A stretch of 36,257 nucleotides of DNA, from assembly GCA_021776315.1 (NCBI GenBank), contig JAJFGD010000195.1, positions 1 to 36,257 of the forward strand, read 5' to 3'. A program made the translations under genes and the position numbers. The notes under the pieces are model-generated. The model saw only the letters and a program-made list of their open reading frames with translations, made no database searches and had not been told where the DNA came from. The number at the start of each line of letters is the position of its first letter. Position 1 is the first letter of the stretch. Origin of the DNA: Hyphococcus sp. (GTDB taxonomy: Bacteria > Pseudomonadota > Alphaproteobacteria > Caulobacterales > Parvularculaceae). Below are positions 18,540-27,718 of the stretch, piece after piece.

Positions 18540-19076
18540 ATGAACGATCAAACCAATGACAGTAAACAAATCTATCGTGTCGTTATCAACGCACCGATCG
18601 AACGTGTCTGGTCTGAGCTTGTCAACACAACCTCGCCTCGCCCGTTTTTTTATAACGCCGTTTGTGACACAGAGGGTCTAAGCCCCGGCGCGCCTTATCG
18701 TATGGTGTCGAAGGATCACAAAAATGCTTTTATCGTCGGCGAAGTCCTTGCATTCGAACCACCGCATTTATTTTCCCAGACGTTTAAATTTACGACCACA
18801 GATGATGTGCCCTGTACAGTAACTTACAAACTCAAGGAAGTTTCTGATGGTGTTGAGTTTTTGCTTGAAACAGAAAATGTACCTGCTGGCACTAAAACAG
18901 AAAAATCCATGGCCGAAGGTGGCAAATGGATTACGACGAATTTCAAAGCTTATATGGAAACTGGAAAAGTTTCCTTTGGTGCGCGAATGATGCTCGCCGT
19001 CATGTCGTTAATGGGTGGTATGATGCCAAAAGCAACAAAAATCGAAAACTGGCCGCGCGGCAAATACCAAAACTAA
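18540..19076 (+). CDS. SRPBCC (AHSA1-like) domain protein
   Basis: 178 residues from ATG 18540, with GAGG 8 nt upstream; the in-frame ATG 18504 lies inside arsR. The START/Bet v 1-like helix-grip fold is indicated by IYRVVINAPIERVWSELVNTT, a central LAFEPPHLFSQTFKF strand pair, VTYKLKEVSDGVEFLLE and the C-terminal helix GGKWITTNFKAYMETG. Such proteins bind hydrophobic ligands in a cavity, but this ligand is unknown. ArsR plus SRPBCC pairing is common, and the ligand or stress sensed by ArsR is presumably handled by this protein. A DUF4287 gene follows 10 bp later. Confidence 0.88.
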   Translation: MNDQTNDSKQIYRVVINAPIERVWSELVNTTSPRPFFYNAVCDTEGLSPGAPYRMVSKDHKNAFIVGEVLAFEPPHLFSQTFKFTTTDDVPCTVTYKLKEVSDGVEFLLETENVPAGTKTEKSMAEGGKWITTNFKAYMETGKVSFGARMMLAVMSLMGGMMPKATKIENWPRGKYQN

Positions 19077-19086
19077 GGAGATAGTC

Positions 19087-19653
19087 ATGGCTAAATCACC
19101 TGACGAAATGGCTGCGGCCATGATCGCTAATATGAAAGAAAAGACGGGCAAGACCTTGGCGCAATGGACATCAATTGCGAAAAAGTCTGGCGAGGAAAAA
19201 CACGGTGCCATTGTCAAATTCTTAAAAACGGAACATGGCATGACCCATGGCTTTGCCAATTTGGTGGCCCATAAAACGCTAAAGAGTGATGCCGGAAGCG
19301 CAGATGGTGCAGACGCATTGGTGAGCGCACAATATGCCGGCGCGAAATCGGATTTGAAACCGATTTATGATGCGCTCATCAAGGCCGCAAATACCTGCGG
19401 GACGGATCTCGAAATTGCACCGAAGAAAAGTTATGTTAGCCTTCGTCGCAAAAAACAATTCGCCATCATTCAGCCTTCCACGAAAACGAGGGTGGATCTT
19501 GGCTTGAACATGAAAGACACGCCAGCAAAGGGACGTCTAGAACCATCAGGCAGTTTTAATGCAATGGTTTCTCATCGAATAAAACTCGAAAAACCGGGAG
19601 ACGTCGATAAGGATGTAAAGGCCTGGTTAAAAAAAGCATTCTCACAAGCATAG
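19087..19653 (+). CDS. DUF4287 and DUF5655 domain protein
   Basis: 188 residues with an AGGAG ribosome site. The N-terminal part (about 1-75) matches DUF4287: MKEKTGKTLAQWTSIAKKSG followed by FLKTEHGMTHGFANLVAHKTL. The C-terminal part (about 85-186) looks like DUF5655: SDLKPIYDALIKAA, KKSYVSLRRKKQFAIIQPS and RVDLGLNMKD. No catalytic residues are obvious. It is soluble and basic. Its place in an ArsR-SRPBCC operon matches other genomes where these small families cluster, but no function is established. Confidence 0.85.
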   Translation: MAKSPDEMAAAMIANMKEKTGKTLAQWTSIAKKSGEEKHGAIVKFLKTEHGMTHGFANLVAHKTLKSDAGSADGADALVSAQYAGAKSDLKPIYDALIKAANTCGTDLEIAPKKSYVSLRRKKQFAIIQPSTKTRVDLGLNMKDTPAKGRLEPSGSFNAMVSHRIKLEKPGDVDKDVKAWLKKAFSQA

Positions 19654-19698
19654 GGAATTAAGCGACTAAAAAAGTCATCAAACGGACGGGAGAAAAAA

Positions 19699-20133
19699 AT
19701 GTCTTCAACTTCAGAAAAACTGCCAGTTTGGTTTTGGATCATCGCCGGTGTCGCACTCGTATGGAACGCAATGGGTGTCATGGCATTTGTTATGCAAGTC
19801 ACAATGAGCCCAGAAGCGTTAGCCGCAATGCCCGAAGCAGAACGCGCATTGTATGAAACATTTCCGGTATGGGCACTTTTGGCTTTTGCGGCCGCCGTCT
19901 TTGGCGGTGCCATCGGAAGCTTGTTGCTGCTCTTGCGAAAGGCCCTCGCCTATCCGGTTTTCGTCATTTCTCTCGCCGGGATCATTATTCAAATGATCTA
20001 TAATTTCTTTATTGCAGAAACGATGGATGTGTACGGTCCAGGCAGCACCATCATGCCAATCATGGTTTTGGTTATTGGGGCATTCCTTGTGTGGTTTTCG
20101 AAGTCTTCAAAACAGAAAGGATGGGTGCACTGA
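19699..20133 (+). CDS. Four-helix membrane protein of unknown function
   Basis: 144 residues with four hydrophobic segments: LPVWFWIIAGVALVWNAMGV (about 8-30), a second around 55-75 (FPVWALLAFAAAVFGGAIGS), a third around 82-103 and a fourth around 113-132. It ends in a basic tail (SKSSKQKG). The pattern is like small alphaproteobacterial proteins sometimes labelled sugar transporter, but nothing here proves transport. It lies 45 bp after the DUF4287 gene and has GGGAG upstream, so it is likely the last gene of the ArsR operon. It converges on the Old Yellow Enzyme gene. Confidence 0.75.
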   Translation: MSSTSEKLPVWFWIIAGVALVWNAMGVMAFVMQVTMSPEALAAMPEAERALYETFPVWALLAFAAAVFGGAIGSLLLLLRKALAYPVFVISLAGIIIQMIYNFFIAETMDVYGPGSTIMPIMVLVIGAFLVWFSKSSKQKGWVH

Positions 20134-20147
20134 TATGATATGGGCGG

Positions 20148-21440
20148 CTAGCGCTTTAGCGCCTTCGCCGCTTTCATTTCTTGCATCTGAAAACGGATGA
20201 AAGTTGGCAGAATATTCAACTTGGTTTTTGCCGACTTTCCATCCGCTAACCGAAAAATATTCTCGTAGAAAAATGCCATAATACCAAAACCGTTTAGCGC
20301 TTTAAAAAGACTAACGGATGAGTTTGGCCCAAAAATACCAGGCCCAATCCGTAGTGTCTTTTCCCACATGGGTGCAGCATCGATATCGCCATTGATTATT
20401 TTCTGCGGCACATCCGGATCAACGCATAATGGCCGCGCAATGCCGCAAACATCACAGGCCTCTGATGATAACGCCTCATCCATACCAACGCGGGACCGAA
20501 AGCCACCCGTAACCATCAAGGGCATGGCGGCGACTTTTCTGATTTCTTCAGCATAGGTGAGGAAATATGCCTCACGCGCAACAGTCGACGCACGCTTGTT
20601 TTCTTCATAGGGCGCATCCATGCCCTCAATGTCCATCATCGCCGGCTGCTCATAGGAACCGCCAGAAATTTCTAACAGATCAACCCCGGCATCGTTTAGC
20701 CAGCGAGCCACTTGAAGACTATCTTCTGGGCTGAAGCCGCCCTTTTGAAAATCAGATGAATTCAACTTCACAGAAATGGAAAAGCCTGACCCGACCTGCG
20801 CACGAACTTCACCAATGACGCGCATCAATAGTCGGGCCCGGTTTTCTAAATTACCGCCCCAATCATCGTCACGTTGATTGACGAGTGGGTTTAAAAACTC
20901 TGACAACAGGTATCCATGCGCTGCGTGAATTTGCACGCCGGTAAATCCCGTTTGTTTTGCGACAGATGCGGTGTGGGCAAATCGCTCAATGACATTTTCA
21001 ATTTCATGACTCAGCAATGCGCGCGGTTTCGCAAAAGTCCCACCAGGCAAACCAAGCTCCACCGCTGACGGGGCTACGGGTTCAGTGGCAACAATTTTCG
21101 GTGACTGTCGCCCGGCATGGGAAATCTGCATCCATATATCGGCACCCGCATCACGGGCACTCGCTGCCCAACGCCGGAGGGCATCCAACTGCTCGTCTGA
21201 TTGCTGACCATCGATCACGACATTGCCAGGCCGCTCCAGATAGCGCTTGTCGATCATGACATTGCCGGTCAGTAGCATGCCAGCACCGCCCTGCGCCCAT
21301 CGCCGATAAATCGTTTCATGGCGCCCCGTGGCACGGTTTTGGGAATCGGCCAGCCCTTCGGTCATCGCTGCCTTGGCGATGCGGTTTTTCAAGGTGTTTC
21401 CATTCGGCAGAGCTAAGGATCTGTTGAGCATGTCAGCCAT
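20148..21440 (-). CDS. NADH:flavin oxidoreductase, Old Yellow Enzyme family
   Basis: Predicted FMN-dependent ene-reductase, 430 residues from ATG 21440 (GTGGA upstream; the open frame reaches TTG 21518 without support). It is a single TIM barrel. Visible elements are LPNGNTLKNRIAKAAMTEG at the N-terminus, GGAGMLLTGNVMI, WMQISHAGRQS, the active-site block GVQIHAAHGYLLSEFLNPL followed by QRDDDWGGNLENRARL, and the FMN phosphate loop region PLMVTGGF. It lacks the iron-sulphur and second flavin domains of dienoyl-CoA reductase types, so it belongs with short OYE proteins. Substrate unknown. It is divergent from parE. Confidence 0.9.
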   Translation of the reverse strand: MADMLNRSLALPNGNTLKNRIAKAAMTEGLADSQNRATGRHETIYRRWAQGGAGMLLTGNVMIDKRYLERPGNVVIDGQQSDEQLDALRRWAASARDAGADIWMQISHAGRQSPKIVATEPVAPSAVELGLPGGTFAKPRALLSHEIENVIERFAHTASVAKQTGFTGVQIHAAHGYLLSEFLNPLVNQRDDDWGGNLENRARLLMRVIGEVRAQVGSGFSISVKLNSSDFQKGGFSPEDSLQVARWLNDAGVDLLEISGGSYEQPAMMDIEGMDAPYEENKRASTVAREAYFLTYAEEIRKVAAMPLMVTGGFRSRVGMDEALSSEACDVCGIARPLCVDPDVPQKIINGDIDAAPMWEKTLRIGPGIFGPNSSVSLFKALNGFGIMAFFYENIFRLADGKSAKTKLNILPTFIRFQMQEMKAAKALKR

Positions 21441-21601
21441 AAGTTTTCCACAGGAGCTGCTTTGTCTGTGCCAAACCTCCCATGTTCGGCCGGAAACGGC
21501 AATCACCAAGAACTTCAATCGTGACTTTGCTTGTCCTGGGCACTTGAGTCGGTCTAGACGAAAGGCTCCGATCCCGCCTTTTTCGTGAGTTGTGAGTCCC
21601 C

Positions 21602-23590
21602 ATGGCCAGACGCGCTACAAGTAAACAAGACGCCGATTTTTTCGGTGATTACACTGCTAAAGATATTGAGGTCCTTGAGGGGCTTGAGCCGGTACGCAAG
21701 CGCCCGGGGATGTATATTGGCGGTACCGACGAAAAAGCGCTTCACCACCTGTTCGCCGAGGTCCTCGACAATTCCATGGACGAGGCTGTGGCCGGCTATG
21801 CGACCCGGATCGAAGTTGAACTTTTTGAAGATGGCTATTTGTCCGTCACCGATAATGGTCGCGGTGTGCCTATCGATCCCCATCCCAAGTTCAAGAAAAA
21901 ATCTGCCTTAGAAGTGATCATGACGACGCTCCATTCAGGCGGGAAGTTTGAAGGCAAAGCCTACGCCACCTCGGGTGGTCTGCACGGGGTCGGTATATCC
22001 GTCGTCAATGCTCTGTCTGACGATTTGATCGTAGAGGTCTGTCGTAGCCGCACTATGTACCGCCAGACCTTCGCCGAAGGAAAACCGCGCAGCAAACTAG
22101 AAAAAGTTGGTCCCGCACCAAACAAACGCGGCACGATGGTCATGTTCCACCCGGATCCAAAGATCTTTGGCACCAAAATTGGCTTTAAGCCTGCGCGCCT
22201 TTTTAAAATGGCCCGGTCCAAAGCCTATCTTTTTGGCGGTGTCGAAATCCGCTGGAAATGTGCACCAGGCATTATCAAAGACGATACGCCCCCAGAAGCG
22301 GTTTTTCATTTTGAACGTGGCCTAACAGATTATCTGACAACGCTTGCTGGTTCAAAACCAACCGTCACTGAAGAAGTCTTTGCCGGCAAAGTTGAAAACA
22401 AAGAAACCCAAGGTCACGGCAATGTCGAATGGGCGGTGCTTTGGGGCGCAGCTGGATTTGGCGACGCCGATGGTTTTGTTCACTCCTATTGTAACACCGT
22501 CCCAACACCAGAAGGCGGCACCCATGAAGCAGGTTTGCGCGCAGCGCTGACCAAAGGCTTAAAAGCCTATGGTGAGCTTGCTGGTGTCAAGCGCGCCAGT
22601 GCGATCACCGCTGAAGATGCCCTGGGTACAGCTGGTGCGCTGCTTTCGGTATTTGTGCGCAATCCAGAATTTCAAGGGCAAACAAAAGACAAACTTGCCA
22701 CCGCCGAAGCACAGCGCATTGTTGAGAACACCATACGACCGGCCTTTGACCATTGGCTTGCGTCCAACCCCAAACAAGCTGGTGCTTTGGTTGAATGGGT
22801 TGTGGAACGTTCAGAAGAACGTCAACGGCGACGCAAAGAAAAAGAAGTCTCACGCCAGCAAGCAACCCGTAAACTTCGCCTCCCCGGAAAGCTCGCAGAC
22901 TGTTCGAGCGCCAACCGATCCGGAACTGAAATTTTTCTGGTCGAGGGTGATAGTGCTGGCGGCTCCGCAAAACAGGCGCGCAATCGCGCGACCCAAGCAA
23001 TCTTACCTTTGCGCGGTAAAATTCTGAATGTTGCCTCCGCTGCCCGTGACAAAATTCTAGCGAACCAAGAGATCGCCGATATGACACAGGCGCTAGGGGC
23101 CGGGATTGGCTCAAAATTTGATCTGGACAATCTGCGCTACGAAAAAGTCATCATCATGACCGATGCCGATGTCGATGGGGCACATATCGCGGCTTTGCTC
23201 ATCACTTTTTTCCACCAGGAAATGCCGGAACTTATCAATGCCGGGCGGCTTTATATGGCACAGCCACCGCTATTCCGGATGACGGCTAGTGGGAAATCTG
23301 TCTACGCCATGAATGAAGACGAGCGCGACAGGCTGATTAAGTCAGAATTTAAGGCCAACCAAAATGTTGATGTCGGTCGTTTTAAGGGTTTGGGTGAAAT
23401 GAACCCACCTCAGCTTAAAGAAACGACGATGGATCCGACAACGCGTCGCCTCGCCCGGGTGGTCATTGCTGAAGACAAAGCTGAAGCCGCCAATGATCTG
23501 GTGTCACGTCTGATGGGTAAAAAAGCAGAAGCGCGCTTTCAATTCATTCAAGAAAACGCTGCCTTCGCACAAGATGCTCTAGACATTTAA
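21602..23590 (+). CDS. parE: DNA topoisomerase IV subunit B
   Basis: ATPase subunit of topoisomerase IV, which decatenates daughter chromosomes with ParC. It has 662 residues, the ParE length, without the extra domain of GyrB. GHKL ATPase motifs: EVLDNSMDEAVAG, DNGRGVPIDPHPK and GGLHGVGISVVNALS. The transducer domain runs from about 230 to 400. The TOPRIM domain shows LVEGDSAGGSAKQARNR, LPLRGKILNV and the metal site TDADVDGAHI. The C-terminus carries FKGLGEMNPPQLKETTMDP, typical for ParE. parC is not in the window. A fused kinase-aminotransferase gene follows after 18 bp and may be co-transcribed. Confidence 0.96.
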   Translation: MARRATSKQDADFFGDYTAKDIEVLEGLEPVRKRPGMYIGGTDEKALHHLFAEVLDNSMDEAVAGYATRIEVELFEDGYLSVTDNGRGVPIDPHPKFKKKSALEVIMTTLHSGGKFEGKAYATSGGLHGVGISVVNALSDDLIVEVCRSRTMYRQTFAEGKPRSKLEKVGPAPNKRGTMVMFHPDPKIFGTKIGFKPARLFKMARSKAYLFGGVEIRWKCAPGIIKDDTPPEAVFHFERGLTDYLTTLAGSKPTVTEEVFAGKVENKETQGHGNVEWAVLWGAAGFGDADGFVHSYCNTVPTPEGGTHEAGLRAALTKGLKAYGELAGVKRASAITAEDALGTAGALLSVFVRNPEFQGQTKDKLATAEAQRIVENTIRPAFDHWLASNPKQAGALVEWVVERSEERQRRRKEKEVSRQQATRKLRLPGKLADCSSANRSGTEIFLVEGDSAGGSAKQARNRATQAILPLRGKILNVASAARDKILANQEIADMTQALGAGIGSKFDLDNLRYEKVIIMTDADVDGAHIAALLITFFHQEMPELINAGRLYMAQPPLFRMTASGKSVYAMNEDERDRLIKSEFKANQNVDVGRFKGLGEMNPPQLKETTMDPTTRRLARVVIAEDKAEAANDLVSRLMGKKAEARFQFIQENAAFAQDALDI

Positions 23591-23608
23591 GCGAAAGGGC
23601 CACCGATC

Positions 23609-25915
23609 GTGACGGCCTGGATCGAACATATTTTAAAAAACGCCTATGCCATATCTGGCGAGATCAAATTGCTCGCTGGAGAAGCCGACCTAAATGTCAA
23701 GGTTTCAACAGCAACAGACACCTATCTATTGAAGATCATGCGCCCCGGCTGCGCGCCTGAATTCGTTGACAAACAAATCGCCGCGCTCAGCGTTCTTTCT
23801 AGATCTGATATTGGGATCAAATTCCAACGCGTGCAATTATCCGTACAGGGTGCGCCACGCATCACAGTCACAGACGAAGCTGGCGACAAACGGATCGCTT
23901 GGCTTTTGAGTTTTACACCGGGAACACTTCTCGCTGATGTGCAATATCGCACACCCGCTTTGTCATTCGATATCGGTTCTGGCGTCGCCAAGATCGACCA
24001 AGCCCTTGCTGGCTTTTATCATCCCGGATTGCGATTGCCTTTGAAATGGAACCTCACCGAAGCCGGTTGGATCAAAGAACATATCGAACAAATTGAATCG
24101 CCGGAACGACGCACTCAAATTGAACAGATTACAGATCATTTCGTAAAGGTGTTGTCGCCCGCATTGACCCAATGGTCCACCACCCCCATTCACAATGATG
24201 CGAATGACATGAACTTACTGGTGCACGGAAAAAACTTTCCGCGTCTTTCTGGTATTATCGATTTTGGCGATTCAACTTTTGCACCACGCATTTGCGGCCC
24301 CGCCATCGCCGGCGCCTATTTGATGATGGATGTCGATGACCCGATTGTTCATTTGGAGGCAGTCGTTGCTGGCTATCATTCAGTGACACCGTTAACCGAT
24401 GAAGAGCTCGATCATCTCTACCCCCTCGCTTTGATGCGCCTCGGAGTGAGCGTAACCAATTCGGCGATTGAAAAGAAAAACCGACCTGATGATCCATATG
24501 TCGTAATCAGCGAAGCGCCGGCTTGGGCCTTGCTCGACACGCTGGCCAATATCAATCGCGACGACATTGCCAAACGCCTGCGCACAGCAGTCAAAACGCC
24601 TTCTAAGATCATGCATGCGCATACGAAAAAACTAGTGGAGAAACGTTTCGCGGTCGGACTATCAAACCAAAAACTTTCTTATGCTGAGCCGCTCCATGTT
24701 GTGCGCGGTGAAAAGCATTTTCTTTATGGCGCTGATGGTCGGCGCTATATCGACGCCTATAACAACGTACCTCATGTCGGTCACGCGCACCCTGCAGTGA
24801 TAGATGCGGTGCAAACACAAATCGCCCGGATAAATACCAATACGCGTTATATTCAAGACATTCATCTGGATTATGCGGATCGCATTTTGGCACTCGCACC
24901 GCCTGAGTTGACCAAAGCTATTTTCGTCAATTCGGCGAGTGAGGCCAATGAGCTCGCGATGCGCCTGGCGCGCGCAGCGACGGGTCGCAAAGACATGATC
25001 GTCATGGATCACAGCTATCATGGTTGTACAACAGGCGCGATTGATCTCAGTCCTTACAAATTCAACCGACCGAATATGCCTGGTGCCCCTGATTGGGTTG
25101 AGATGGTGCGTCAACCAGATCCATATCGGGGGCCGTTACGTAATACGCCCGATCAAGGTCCTTGCTATGCGCAAGACCTTACCGATGCGATTGCCCGCAT
25201 GGTAGCGAAGTCCCGCGCCCCAGCGGGGTTTATTTGCGAATGTCTGCCAAGCGTTGGCGGTCAGATTGTGATGCCTGAAGGTTATCTGAAACAGGCCTAT
25301 AAAATCATGCGCGACGCTGGCGGGCTTGCGATCGCTGATGATGTGCAAACGGGGCTTGGTCGCTTAGGGAAATATTTTTGGGGCTTTGAACAACAAGGGG
25401 TCACACCCGACGTCCTTGTTCTCGGCAAGCCATTGGGCAATGGGTATCCGATAGGCGCGGTGCTAACGACCGACAAAATCGCAGATGCGTTCGCCAATGG
25501 TCCCGAATTCTTTTCGACTTTTGGTGGATCGAGTGGTGCCTGCGCCGCCGGTCTCGCCGTATTGGATGTGTTGGAGGCTGAAAACCTTCCCGCGAAAGCC
25601 CACGACCTTGGGAATAGCATGTTGTCATCTCTACAATCGCTTGCAGAGCACCATGAAGTGATCGGCGATGTACGCGGTTATGGATTGTTCCTCGGCGTTG
25701 ATCTCGTCACCGATCGTGAAACCTGCGCGCCCGCAACTAAGATTGCGGACACAGTGAAAAACACCATGCGTGAACGGGGTGTGCTGATCGGCGTTGAAGG
25801 CCCCCATGACAATGTCTTGAAAATTCGCCCTCCCATGAGCTTTGATCAAGCCGCCGCTGATCAAGTCATTGAAATCCTCGACGGGGTACTCGGGGACGCC
25901 GTAAACCATCAATAA
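23609..25915 (+). CDS. Fused APH-type kinase and class III aminotransferase-fold phospholyase
   Basis: 768 residues with two enzymes in one chain, starting at GTG 23609 (AAAGGG upstream). Residues about 1-330 are an aminoglycoside-phosphotransferase-fold kinase: His195-x-Asp197 with Asn202 (PIHNDANDMNLL) and the metal-binding IIDFGDSTF (Asp218). Residues about 340-765 are a PLP enzyme of the class III aminotransferase fold: NSASEANELAMRLARAATG, MDHSYHG, Asp577 in IADDVQTGLGRLG and the PLP lysine Lys607 in LVLGKPLGNGYPIG. In animals hydroxylysine kinase and 5-phosphohydroxylysine or phosphoethanolamine phospholyase are separate relatives of these halves, so phosphorylation of an amino alcohol followed by elimination of phosphate and ammonia is the natural inference. 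Substrate not proven. Confidence 0.88.
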   Translation: MTAWIEHILKNAYAISGEIKLLAGEADLNVKVSTATDTYLLKIMRPGCAPEFVDKQIAALSVLSRSDIGIKFQRVQLSVQGAPRITVTDEAGDKRIAWLLSFTPGTLLADVQYRTPALSFDIGSGVAKIDQALAGFYHPGLRLPLKWNLTEAGWIKEHIEQIESPERRTQIEQITDHFVKVLSPALTQWSTTPIHNDANDMNLLVHGKNFPRLSGIIDFGDSTFAPRICGPAIAGAYLMMDVDDPIVHLEAVVAGYHSVTPLTDEELDHLYPLALMRLGVSVTNSAIEKKNRPDDPYVVISEAPAWALLDTLANINRDDIAKRLRTAVKTPSKIMHAHTKKLVEKRFAVGLSNQKLSYAEPLHVVRGEKHFLYGADGRRYIDAYNNVPHVGHAHPAVIDAVQTQIARINTNTRYIQDIHLDYADRILALAPPELTKAIFVNSASEANELAMRLARAATGRKDMIVMDHSYHGCTTGAIDLSPYKFNRPNMPGAPDWVEMVRQPDPYRGPLRNTPDQGPCYAQDLTDAIARMVAKSRAPAGFICECLPSVGGQIVMPEGYLKQAYKIMRDAGGLAIADDVQTGLGRLGKYFWGFEQQGVTPDVLVLGKPLGNGYPIGAVLTTDKIADAFANGPEFFSTFGGSSGACAAGLAVLDVLEAENLPAKAHDLGNSMLSSLQSLAEHHEVIGDVRGYGLFLGVDLVTDRETCAPATKIADTVKNTMRERGVLIGVEGPHDNVLKIRPPMSFDQAAADQVIEILDGVLGDAVNHQ

Positions 25916-25997
25916 ACAACAGCGCGAGCGTCCCGCAATGACCAGCTATTTTGAGTATTCTCAATAAAATTGTTTGCAATCGGAAATTAATGCCTAA

Positions 25998-26822
25998 ATG
26001 GCCTCCATGAACATTTTGATCATCATCCTCATCGCCGCAGGCGGTCTCTATTTAGGCGGGCGTTGGGCCTATCAACGCCGCCAGCGCGAAGCTTTGCTCG
26101 CCGCGCCCTTGTCCGCCGCCCATAAAGCCATCGTCGTTAAAAATGTGCCACTTTTTGAAAAGCTGCCCGACGCCCTGCAAACGAAGCTTGAAGGGCTGAT
26201 GAACCGTTTCCTCTCGGAAGTGACGTTCTTCGGGCAACAAGGAGTAAAAATCACAGACGATATTCGTGTGACCATTGCGGCCCAGGCGTGTGTCCTGATC
26301 GTCAATAAAGAAAACCGTTGGTTTAAATCTTTGAAAACCATTCACGTCTACCCGGCTGCGTTTAAATCTAAGCTGGTCGGCGTTGAAGGCCATGTGCATT
26401 CAGAACGGGACCAAGCACGATCAGGCGAAAGCTGGGCCAAAGGTCCGGTCATTCTCGCCTGGGATCACGCGGCCTATGGGGCGTTCGCGGCCCATGACGG
26501 TCAAAATGTGGTGATGCATGAATTCGCCCATCAGCTCGATGAACAAACGGGCAAGACCGATGGCTCACCGCTTCTCGACAAAGATCACAGCGCCTCTCGC
26601 TGGGCGCGCGTGTTTCAAGTCGCTTATCAACGGCTACGTGATGACGTGGCAGCTGGGCGCGGCAATGTTTTAAACGGTTATGGCGCAACCAACCCCGCTG
26701 AGTTTTTTGCTGTTGCAACAGAAATGTTTTTCGAACGCCCTGATGAACTACGCGCCCATGAACCTGACCTCTATGGTGAGCTTTCGCAATATTACCGACT
26801 TGATCCGGCCGCGTGGTATTAG
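25998..26822 (+). CDS. mtfA: MtfA-type zinc-dependent peptidase (M90 family)
   Basis: 274 residues. An N-terminal hydrophobic helix (about 5-21) followed by RRQRE suggests a membrane anchor, absent from E. coli MtfA. The domain carries the gluzincin motif His174-Glu-x-x-His178 (VVMHEFAHQLDEQTG) and the downstream NPAEFFAVATEMFFE supplying the third ligand. Family text such as FGQQGVKITDDIRVTIAAQACVLI is also clear. In E. coli MtfA binds the repressor Mlc and affects glucose uptake; no Mlc target is visible here. ATG 26007 is an alternative start. The gene stands alone between the fusion gene and a convergent membrane protein gene. Confidence 0.9.
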   Translation: MASMNILIIILIAAGGLYLGGRWAYQRRQREALLAAPLSAAHKAIVVKNVPLFEKLPDALQTKLEGLMNRFLSEVTFFGQQGVKITDDIRVTIAAQACVLIVNKENRWFKSLKTIHVYPAAFKSKLVGVEGHVHSERDQARSGESWAKGPVILAWDHAAYGAFAAHDGQNVVMHEFAHQLDEQTGKTDGSPLLDKDHSASRWARVFQVAYQRLRDDVAAGRGNVLNGYGATNPAEFFAVATEMFFERPDELRAHEPDLYGELSQYYRLDPAAWY

Positions 26823-26837
26823 CGTTAGTTCACGTTG

Positions 26838-27563
26838 TTATTCGCCATAACGCCCACGGTTGAGTGCATACCAGTCCCCGAATTCCTGCCAATATTGATT
26901 CATTGTTTCTTGATTAGATTCCCATTGCTGAATGGCATGGTTCATGTCAGCGGAACATTGCTTCAGTGCTTTAAACTCTGACCACAGCGGTGATTTCTCG
27001 TTTTGAAAAATACTCGATAGACGAAGGTTTTTTTCTTTCGTAAGCCTCGGATTATCCGCAAAGGTGTATGGCGGTGGAGGTGGAAAATCATATTTCCAGT
27101 CAGAATGTAAGTCTATCGGGTCAAATTCCTCCACCAACAAAACTTTTTGAGACGGGTTTAGGCTGTTGTAGACATTCTCAAATTGAACCCAACTCGGCGA
27201 AGCATATGGAAATAAAAATGCTTTTTGCACGATCAACACCAAAATGAGCGTTCCGATCAGCGCGGTTTGAAAAAGAGTTTCAACACCGTTCAATTCGTGT
27301 CGATAGAGAACAATTCTTATCACAAGAATGGTGACGAAAAGGCCACTCGAAACCACAAAGATATGAAATAGCGATGCCTGATCGAACCAACCGGCTACCC
27401 ATATCAAACCATATTGGCATTCATAACTCGTTGTGATGGTAAAAATTTGAAGCAATGCAAAGATAAATGCAAAGCCAATTAAAACTATTGAAAATGTTGA
27501 GACTGGGATTTTGAACAATCGACGTTTTGCACGTTGCAAATTCAAAAATCTTCTCGCCTGCAT
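26838..27563 (-). CDS. Hypothetical membrane protein with proline-rich cytoplasmic or periplasmic tail
   Basis: I do not recognise a family. From ATG 27563, with GGAGG 7 nt upstream, it has 241 residues; ATG 27581 would add six. There is a basic N-terminus (QARRFLNLQRAKRRLF), then three hydrophobic helices at about 20-42, 60-82 and 92-115, then a soluble half with a Pro run (DFPPPPPYTF) and a Trp/Gln-rich C-terminus (QQWESNQETMNQYWQEFGDW). The single cysteine in the tail region does not suggest metal binding. It is convergent with mtfA. Its codon use looks somewhat more AT-rich than its neighbours, a possible sign of recent acquisition. Confidence 0.65.
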   Translation of the reverse strand: MQARRFLNLQRAKRRLFKIPVSTFSIVLIGFAFIFALLQIFTITTSYECQYGLIWVAGWFDQASLFHIFVVSSGLFVTILVIRIVLYRHELNGVETLFQTALIGTLILVLIVQKAFLFPYASPSWVQFENVYNSLNPSQKVLLVEEFDPIDLHSDWKYDFPPPPPYTFADNPRLTKEKNLRLSSIFQNEKSPLWSEFKALKQCSADMNHAIQQWESNQETMNQYWQEFGDWYALNRGRYGE

Positions 27564-27718
27564 TCCATCCCCTCCACCCATAATATATGGGTAGAATCGC
27601 GTAATTTACAATATCGCTAACGCAGCAAAAACGATCTTCACGAATTTGTGCCTTGCATTTCTTTTTTTTATCGACTATCCCGCCACTCCCTTCCCAGTCG
27701 GGGAAGGCAACAGGAGCT

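Noticed and set aside
20144..20182. Interrupted GCGGC/GCCGC hairpin between the four-helix membrane gene and the Old Yellow Enzyme gene
   Set aside because: Large internal loop and a broken T run; it mostly coincides with the coding end of the reverse gene.
26817..26856. GCGTTA/TAACGC inverted repeat after mtfA
   Set aside because: Only 6 bp with a 20-nt loop and no T run; not a convincing terminator.
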